A stretch of DNA of 18,603 nt from Actinomycetota bacterium (lineage in GTDB: Bacteria > Actinomycetota > Actinomycetes > S36-B12 > UBA5976), in assembly GCA_016870945.1 (NCBI GenBank), contig VGAH01000010.1, forward strand, positions 1 to 18,603, written 5' to 3'. A model generated the notes under the pieces. It did not search any database. It had not been told where the DNA came from and worked only from the letters and a program-made list of their open reading frames with translations. A program made the translations under genes and the position numbers. Below, piece by piece: positions 13,703 through 18,603 of this stretch; the stretch's first letter is position 1; every line of letters starts with the position of its first letter.

Positions 13703-14808
13703 CGCTGACTATCGGTGTTGATATTGGGGGCACCAAGATCGCAGGCGGTGTTGTTGGTGAAGACGGGCAGATCTTGGCTAGGGCTCGTGCGCGAACCCCA
13801 GGCGACGACGCGCAACGAGTAGAAGATGCGATTTGTGAAGTAGTTGAAGAACTGCGCGGTGAGTTCCCGGTAGTTGCAGTAGGCGTGGGTGCGGCTGGCT
13901 TCGTGGACGAGACGCGTTCGATGGTTCGTTTCGCGCCTCATTTAGCTTGGAAGAACGAGCGTTTACGTGATCGCTTAGAAGAGCGCCTGGCAATCGATTG
14001 CTTTATCGAGAACGACAACACGGCTGCGGCTTGGGCTGAGTATTTGTTCGGCGCGGGCATTGACAGGCCAGACATGGTTTTGGTGGGGCTTGGCACTGGC
14101 ATTGGTGGCGGGCTCATCATCGACGGGCGTTTATACCGAGGTGAATACGGCATTGCTGGCGAATTTGGACACATGCGTGTGGTGATTGATGGCAAGAGCT
14201 GTGAGTGTGGGCGATCTGGCTGCTGGGAGCAATATGCAAGCGGTAACGCGCTGGTGCGAAACACCAAAGATGCAGCCAGTAAGTCGCCTGAGCGCGCTAA
14301 AGAGTTGCTTGCATTCGGTGATGGAACCATCGACGGAATAACTGGGCCACAGATAACTGACGCCGCTAAATCCGGTGATGAATTTTCGCGCGAGATGTTG
14401 GCAGAGATGGGTGAGTGGTTAGGCCAGGGCTTGGCCTCACTTACCGCTGTTTTGGATCCGGCGATTTATGTGATTGGCGGGGGGTTAAGTGATGCAGGTG
14501 ATCTATTACTTGAGCCTGCGCGTGAAGTGCATAAACGAGAGACGGTTGGCTCAGGGGCGAGGCCGGTAGCCGCGATCGTGCCCGCGCAATTGGGTAATGA
14601 CGCTGGCTTAGTGGGTGTGGCAGATATCGCAAGGCGTGCGTGGGCCGGGGCTGACCCGGACTTACCTCGCAAACTTCGGGTAGGTGATGGCGCCCTAGGG
14701 GTTCATGTGCGAGTGAGCGCGCAAGATCTCGCTCGCAGAGTCAAAACCCGCGTCGAGCGCAAAAGACGCGGCTTACACGGTGCCGTCATCACCGAAGACG
14801 ACCGCTAA
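13699..14808 (+). CDS. ROK-family glucokinase with a C-terminal extension
   Basis: Phosphorylates glucose to glucose-6-phosphate with ATP. The 369-residue protein has the phosphate-binding GVDIGGTKIAGG (6-17), the catalytic Asp106 in ENDN, LGTGIGGG (131-138), and the ROK zinc site: His158 in GEFGHM with C168, C170 and C175 in CECGRSGC. The ROK domain should end near GNDAGLVGVADIARR (about residue 313). About 56 further residues are present, rich in basic residues (RRVKTRVERKRRG). The extension is in frame with no sign of a frameshift. The GTG start overlaps the SRPBCC stop. Glucokinase is the best guess for this actinobacterial context (the Streptomyces glkA type), though other hexoses or N-acetylmannosamine are possible for ROK kinases. 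Confidence 0.88.
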   Translation: MTLTIGVDIGGTKIAGGVVGEDGQILARARARTPGDDAQRVEDAICEVVEELRGEFPVVAVGVGAAGFVDETRSMVRFAPHLAWKNERLRDRLEERLAIDCFIENDNTAAAWAEYLFGAGIDRPDMVLVGLGTGIGGGLIIDGRLYRGEYGIAGEFGHMRVVIDGKSCECGRSGCWEQYASGNALVRNTKDAASKSPERAKELLAFGDGTIDGITGPQITDAAKSGDEFSREMLAEMGEWLGQGLASLTAVLDPAIYVIGGGLSDAGDLLLEPAREVHKRETVGSGARPVAAIVPAQLGNDAGLVGVADIARRAWAGADPDLPRKLRVGDGALGVHVRVSAQDLARRVKTRVERKRRGLHGAVITEDDR

Positions 14809-14833
14809 CTAAGCCCCCTCGTAGCGTTTACTC

Positions 14834-15577
14834 ATGCTCTATTGGTTGCTAAAGCTCTTTGGCATAGGCCCGCTCTTGAGGTTGTTCTATAGCCCTTGGG
14901 CGCAAGGCATCGAGAACGTGCCACTTACTGGCCCTGCAATCATGGCTTCAAATCACGTTTCTTTTTCAGACAGCTTTTTCTTGGGCGTTGTACTAAAGCG
15001 CCGCATCACATACTTGGCAAAATCTGATTACTTCACTGGGCGCGGCTTCAAGGGTGCTCTTTCAAGGGCATTTTTTTCGGGCGTTGGACAAGTGCCCATC
15101 GATCGAACCGGTGGGTCTGCAAGTCAAGCGGCCCTTAAGGCCGGTCTTTCGGTCTTGGACAAAGGTCAGTTGCTTGGCATTTACCCAGAAGGGACGAGGT
15201 CACCTGACGGCAAGCTCTACCGCGGCAAAACCGGTGTGGCCAGGCTTGCGTTGATTTCTAAAGCGCCGGTGATTCCGGTAGCGATGGTTGGCACATTCGA
15301 TGTGCAGCCCGAGGGTCGAGTCATTCCAAAAATCGGTGATGTGGGCTCGATTATTGGTAAACCACTGGATTTCAGTCGCTACGAGGGTTTAGAAAATGAT
15401 CCGTTGGTGTTGCGTGCGGTAACCGACGAGATCATGTACGAGTTAATGAAACTGGGATCGCAAGAGTACGTAGATGTTTACGCCGCAGATGTCAAGAAAC
15501 GTTTGAAGCAAGAAAGCGATGACTTAGACGACGAATTTGGTCTTGCCATCGGTGAATTCGAAGGCGCCCTCTCTTAA
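14834..15577 (+). CDS. 1-acyl-glycerol-3-phosphate acyltransferase (PlsC family)
   Basis: Transfers an acyl chain to lysophosphatidic acid or a related acceptor at the membrane. The 247-residue protein has a hydrophobic N-terminus (about 1-20) suited to membrane attachment. The catalytic H-x4-D motif is His41 to Asp46 in NHVSFSD. The glycerol-phosphate-binding motif is PEGTRS (118-123), and VIPVAMVG is the fourth family block. An acidic C-terminal tail (DDLDDEFG) is unusual but not diagnostic. The ATG at 14834 is 25 bases after the glucokinase stop, with no evident ribosome binding site. The stop lies 9 bases from the stop of the convergent glpK. Acceptor specificity (plain lyso-PA or another lysolipid) is not visible. 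Confidence 0.88.
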   Translation: MLYWLLKLFGIGPLLRLFYSPWAQGIENVPLTGPAIMASNHVSFSDSFFLGVVLKRRITYLAKSDYFTGRGFKGALSRAFFSGVGQVPIDRTGGSASQAALKAGLSVLDKGQLLGIYPEGTRSPDGKLYRGKTGVARLALISKAPVIPVAMVGTFDVQPEGRVIPKIGDVGSIIGKPLDFSRYEGLENDPLVLRAVTDEIMYELMKLGSQEYVDVYAADVKKRLKQESDDLDDEFGLAIGEFEGALS

Positions 15578-15586
15578 GTTCAAGCA

Positions 15587-17125
15587 TTAATTCTGGCGGG
15601 CCCAATTCTTTGAGCGGTTGACGGCTTCAAGCCAGAATCGATAGTCATCTTCGCGGTTTACGATTGGCGCGAACGTTCCGCTGGACTTCCACGCCTCTTT
15701 AACCTGTGAGAAGTCTTGCCAAACGCCCACACCTAGCCCGGCCAAATAGGCAGCACCCATGCCAGTGCTCTCGAGAACCGCACTACGAATGACGTCTCGC
15801 TGCAAGATGTCGGCTTGTATTTGCATCAATAGATCGTTAGCGGCAGCGCCCCCGTCCACCTTTAGTGGTGGTTCTTTTGGTGAGGTTCTTGATGGTGAAG
15901 TTTTTGGTGGCGAAGCCGCATGTGCCTCATTAGCCATCAAGTCGACGACGTCGCGCACTTGAAAAGCGATTGCTTCAAGCGTCGCCAACGCCAAGTGCGA
16001 CTTGGTAGTGCCACGGGTGATACCGACGATGGTGCCGCGTGCGTAGGCGTCCCAATGCGGTGCGCCCAGACCAGTAAGGGCCGGTACGAAAACAACCCCG
16101 TCAGACGAGCTGACTTCGGCTGCGAGCTTTTCGATGTCTGATGCTTTGTTGATCAAGCCAAGACCGTCTCGTAACCACTGCACGGCACTTCCGGTAACAA
16201 AGACCGCACCTTCTAGCGCGTAGGTAAGTGAGCTGTTGGGTAACCCGAGGGCGACCGTGGTGAGCAGCCCAGCATTTGAGTAGACGATCTCTTTGCCGGT
16301 GTTAGTCAAAATGAATGACCCTGTGCCATAAGTGCATTTCGAATCACCGGCGTTGAGCCCTGCTTGCCCAACCAGTGCCGCCTGCTGGTCACCCGCAATG
16401 CCGGCAATCGGCAGTGACAAACCTAGGAATGCATTTGAGTCAGTCTGCCCACATTTGCCGAATGAGGGCACGATCTCAGGCAACGCAGCACGCGGTACTT
16501 GAAAGATTTCTAGTAACTCATCGCTCCATCTACCTGACTTCAGATCGAATAACAGCGTTCGCGAAGCGTTGGTTGCGTCGGTGACATGTGCCTGACCAGC
16601 GCTCATTCGAGATATCAGGTAAGAATCGATGGTCCCTATTACGACGTCGGAGTGTTGGTTGTATGCGCTGGCTAGCTCACCCCAGGTTGCGGGTTCGTTT
16701 TCGGCTAACCAAAGGGCTTTGCTGCCGGTGAAATAAGGGTCAAGTCGAAGACCCGTTGACTTAGCGATCTTTTCATCTAAGCCAAGATTCGAGAGTCGTT
16801 GGCAAATATCCGCGGTGCGGCGGTCTTGCCAGACAATCGCTCGACGGGGCGAAGTACCAGTTTTGCGCGACCAAATTGCCAGGGTTTCTCGCTGGTTAGT
16901 CACCCCGACAGCACGGATTCGCGATTTGTCAGGGGTGGCCGAGAGCACCTGCGAGGTGGCTGCACATGTGGCCGACCAGATTTCGTCTAGGTCGTGCTCG
17001 ACCCAGCCGGCTTGCGGAAAGTGCTGCGGAAACTCTTGATAACCGCGAGAGAGAACATTGGATTGCTCGTCAATTAATAGCGCCGTGACACCAGTAGTGC
17101 CAGCATCAATTGAGAGCACCGCCAC
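15587..17125 (-). CDS. glpK: Glycerol kinase
   Basis: Converts glycerol and ATP to sn-glycerol-3-phosphate, the backbone of phospholipids. The 512-residue protein has the FGGY-kinase layout: DAGTTG (7-12) for phosphate, NQRET (77-81) for glycerol, WQDRR (99-103), the catalytic Asp246 in IAGDQQAALVGQ, YGTGSF (266-271), and VDGGAAAN (423-430) for ATP. A Ser/Pro/Lys-rich insert (405-420) lies just before VDGG, where E. coli GlpK has no such repeat. The GTG start at 17125 is 36 bases from the divergent pfkA start. No glpF or glpD is adjacent. Convergence with plsC is thematically apt but the two are not co-transcribed. Confidence 0.95.
   Translation of the reverse strand: MAVLSIDAGTTGVTALLIDEQSNVLSRGYQEFPQHFPQAGWVEHDLDEIWSATCAATSQVLSATPDKSRIRAVGVTNQRETLAIWSRKTGTSPRRAIVWQDRRTADICQRLSNLGLDEKIAKSTGLRLDPYFTGSKALWLAENEPATWGELASAYNQHSDVVIGTIDSYLISRMSAGQAHVTDATNASRTLLFDLKSGRWSDELLEIFQVPRAALPEIVPSFGKCGQTDSNAFLGLSLPIAGIAGDQQAALVGQAGLNAGDSKCTYGTGSFILTNTGKEIVYSNAGLLTTVALGLPNSSLTYALEGAVFVTGSAVQWLRDGLGLINKASDIEKLAAEVSSSDGVVFVPALTGLGAPHWDAYARGTIVGITRGTTKSHLALATLEAIAFQVRDVVDLMANEAHAASPPKTSPSRTSPKEPPLKVDGGAAANDLLMQIQADILQRDVIRSAVLESTGMGAAYLAGLGVGVWQDFSQVKEAWKSSGTFAPIVNREDDYRFWLEAVNRSKNWARQN
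15869..15913. repeat. Three tandem 15-bp units inside glpK
   Basis: Read on the minus strand, three imperfect 15-base units encode SPPKT, SPSRT and SPKEP (GlpK residues 405-419). On the plus strand they appear as variants of GTTCTTGATGGTGAA. The units keep frame and sit in a loop just ahead of the ATP-binding VDGG motif. They resemble a slippage-prone minisatellite. Confidence 0.65.
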
Positions 17126-17161
17126 GCTGACGAGGTTAATTGACGCGTAAAATCAAGCATC
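17126..17161. promoter_or_regulatory. Divergent promoter region between glpK and pfkA
   Basis: Only 36 bases separate the two start codons. TAAAAT at 17148-17153 matches the -10 consensus at five of six positions and would start pfkA RNA at or just before its ATG, which has no ribosome binding site. This suggests a leaderless message. CTGACG at 17127-17132 is a poor -35 candidate. TGACG occurs twice as a direct repeat (17128-17132 and 17141-17145). Confidence 0.4.
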
Positions 17162-18187
17162 ATGCGAATCGGGGTCTTAACCGGCGGCGGTGATGCCCCC
17201 GGGCTAAATGCGGTAATCGCAGGTCTCGTCACACGCGGCATTCGCGAACACGGATTCGAATTCGTCGGCTTTAAGGACGGTTGGAAGGGCCCGCTTGAAG
17301 GCCACACCACGCCCTTGAACCTTGAGGCCGTTGCCAACATCGTCGGTGAGGGCGGCACCATTTTGGGTTCGTCACGCACGAACCCGATGAAGATCGAGGA
17401 CGGGGTCGCCCGCATTGAAAAAAATCTGAAAGCCGCCCAAGTTGATGCGCTAGTTGCAATTGGCGGCGAAGACACATTAGGCGTGGCGACGAAACTCCAC
17501 GAGCACGGGTTTCAGGTGATTGGAGTACCTAAGACGATTGACAACGATTTATCTGGCACCGACTACACATTTGGCTTTGACACGGCGGTAAGCATCGCTA
17601 CCGAAGCCGTTGATCGTTTACACACCACCGCACGGTCGCACCATCGAGTACTCGTCGTTGAGGTAATGGGGCGCCATGCTGGTTGGATCGCTCTGCACAC
17701 CGGAATGGCCTCAGACGCTGCGTGCACGCTGATACCTGAGCAGGAGTATCACGTTTCGCAGGTCGCATCTTGGGTCAAGTCGCGTTATGCCAGAGACGGC
17801 TACGCCATAGTCGTGGCAGCCGAAGGTGCACACAGCCCCGAGGGTGACCTAGTAACTAAAGACGACAGCGTTGATGCGTTTGGTCACGTGAAGCTAAGCG
17901 GGTTAGCCGACAGACTCTGCGCGCAGATTGAGAAAGAGACCGGCTATGAGACCAGGTCGATGATTCTTGGTCACTTACAGCGCGGGGGTAGCCCGACAGC
18001 GTTCGATCGAGTTCTCGGTGCGCGACTTGGGTTAAACGCCGCTGACGCCGTCGGAGAAAAAGCCTGGGGGCAGATGCTTGCACTTCACGGCACCCAAATC
18101 GCTCGCGTTCCACTTAGCACCGCAACTGGTGAATTAAAGACCGTACCTGCCGCGCGCTACGATGAAGCGAAGTCTCTCTTTGGCTAA
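17162..18187 (+). CDS. pfkA: 6-phosphofructokinase, probably pyrophosphate-dependent
   Basis: Phosphorylates fructose-6-phosphate at C1 in glycolysis. The 341-residue protein is a group III PFK with LTGGGDAPGLNAVI (6-19), PKTIDND (123-129) with catalytic Asp127, MGRHAGW (about 169-175) and GHLQRGG. At the phosphoryl-donor site it reads GGEDT (101-105): Asp104 replaces the Gly of ATP enzymes, and Lys124 is also present. This Asp/Lys pair is the known mark of PPi-using PFKs, as in the Amycolatopsis methanolica enzyme. Mycobacterial ATP-type PfkA has GGEGT, as I recall it. A PPi enzyme would work reversibly, serving glycolysis and gluconeogenesis. The ATG at 17162 opens divergently from glpK. 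The last 8 bases overlap the DAHP synthase start. Confidence 0.93.
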   Translation: MRIGVLTGGGDAPGLNAVIAGLVTRGIREHGFEFVGFKDGWKGPLEGHTTPLNLEAVANIVGEGGTILGSSRTNPMKIEDGVARIEKNLKAAQVDALVAIGGEDTLGVATKLHEHGFQVIGVPKTIDNDLSGTDYTFGFDTAVSIATEAVDRLHTTARSHHRVLVVEVMGRHAGWIALHTGMASDAACTLIPEQEYHVSQVASWVKSRYARDGYAIVVAAEGAHSPEGDLVTKDDSVDAFGHVKLSGLADRLCAQIEKETGYETRSMILGHLQRGGSPTAFDRVLGARLGLNAADAVGEKAWGQMLALHGTQIARVPLSTATGELKTVPAARYDEAKSLFG

Positions 18188-18603
18188 CAACGTGTACCAG
18201 CCAATCTGGCCAGACTTGAACGAACGCGATCGAGTCGTTCGCGAACTTTCACAGCTACCGCCACTGGTATTCCCCGACGAGTGTGACTTGCTTACCTCTC
18301 GTCTGGCAGACGTGAGCCGTGGTGAAGCCTTTGTATTAACTGGCGGTGACTGCGCTGAGACTTTCGCAGAGAACACCCCATGGTCAATTCGGGCGCGCCT
18401 TAACACCGTGTTGCAGATGGCAGTCGTGCTTACTTACGCGGCGACCCTGCCGGTAGTAAAGATGGGGCGCATTGCCGGCCAGTACTTCAAACCAAGAAGT
18501 GCTGAGACTGAGGTAATCGACGGTCAAGAACTACTTACCTACCGCGGTGATGCAATCAACGGCATTGAACGCACGCGGGCCGCTAGAACCCCAGACGCGC
18601 GAC
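18180..18603 (+). CDS. aroG: Class II DAHP synthase, N-terminal part (cut by the window edge)
   Basis: First enzyme of the shikimate pathway, joining phosphoenolpyruvate and erythrose-4-phosphate. About 141 residues are visible and the frame is open to the edge. Class II motifs are QPIWPD (7-12), LPPLVF (26-31), TGGDCAETF (54-62) with the metal-binding Cys58, LQMAVVLTY (78-86), VVKMGRIAGQYFKPRS (92-107) and YRGDAIN (121-127). The TTG at 18180 is the likely start, overlapping the pfkA stop by 8 bases; a GTG at 18192 is the alternative. The usual longer N-terminus of some class II enzymes is absent. Coupling to pfkA is plausible. The symbol follows actinobacterial usage for class II enzymes. 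Confidence 0.9.
   Translation, partial: MANNVYQPIWPDLNERDRVVRELSQLPPLVFPDECDLLTSRLADVSRGEAFVLTGGDCAETFAENTPWSIRARLNTVLQMAVVLTYAATLPVVKMGRIAGQYFKPRSAETEVIDGQELLTYRGDAINGIERTRAARTPDAR

Noticed and set aside
13938..14330. A 130-codon minus-strand frame
   Set aside because: Antisense to the ROK kinase core, including its zinc motif; no family pattern of its own.
1..18603. Mobile elements, CRISPR arrays, tRNA, rRNA or attachment sites
   Set aside because: No transposase or integrase motifs, no regularly spaced repeats, and coding is nearly continuous with tight junctions; nothing supports any of these.

Overview
The window looks like a piece of an actinobacterial chromosome with roughly balanced base composition, judged by eye. 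The strongest evidence is the set of actinobacterial-type respiratory genes. These are a two-haem cytochrome c (QcrC), a Rieske protein with a long N-terminal membrane region (QcrA), a QcrB with PDWY in place of PEWY, and the small subunit CtaF, all beside aa3-oxidase genes. The order trpD / qcrBAC-ctaE / ctaFDC, with a ROK glucokinase, plsC, pfkA and a class II DAHP synthase nearby, resembles what I recall of Streptomyces-like genomes. GTG and TTG starts are frequent. I cannot name a genus.

Layout. Positions 1-71 hold the tail of an unidentified gene, followed by aat (leucyl/phenylalanyl-tRNA-protein transferase). A minus-strand pair follows: a NifS/IscS-fold protein and a TusA-like sulfur carrier. 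Divergent from it is ctaC-ctaD-ctaF (2240-5249, plus strand). Facing that is the minus-strand run ctaE-qcrC-qcrA-qcrB-UMF1-type transporter (10843 down to 5278). Together the two runs encode the four catalytic oxidase subunits and all three bc1 subunits of a bc1-aa3 supercomplex. The haem A synthesis and assembly genes (ctaA, ctaB) are not here.

From a short divergent regulatory region at 10844-10939 a plus-strand run leads through a degenerate receiver-domain protein, trpD, a metallophosphoesterase, an SRPBCC protein, a ROK glucokinase and a PlsC-type acyltransferase. Convergent to it is glpK on the minus strand. Divergent from glpK are pfkA and the start of a class II DAHP synthase, which is cut by the window edge. 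This second half joins sugar and glycerol phosphorylation, phosphofructokinase, phospholipid acylation and aromatic amino acid synthesis.

Most notable points: (1) the cysteine-desulfurase-like protein keeps its persulfide cysteine loop but has lost the PLP lysine and other cofactor contacts, and it is translationally coupled to TusA beside ctaC; (2) a near-perfect CRP/GlxR-type operator lies upstream of ctaE-qcrCAB; (3) the phosphofructokinase has Asp104/Lys124, the signature of pyrophosphate use; (4) short in-frame tandem repeats have expanded inside two enzymes, the desulfurase-like protein and GlpK. I see no mobile element, CRISPR array, tRNA or rRNA. Nothing here is clearly a wholly new multi-gene system; the best candidate for undescribed biology is the pseudo-desulfurase/TusA pair.
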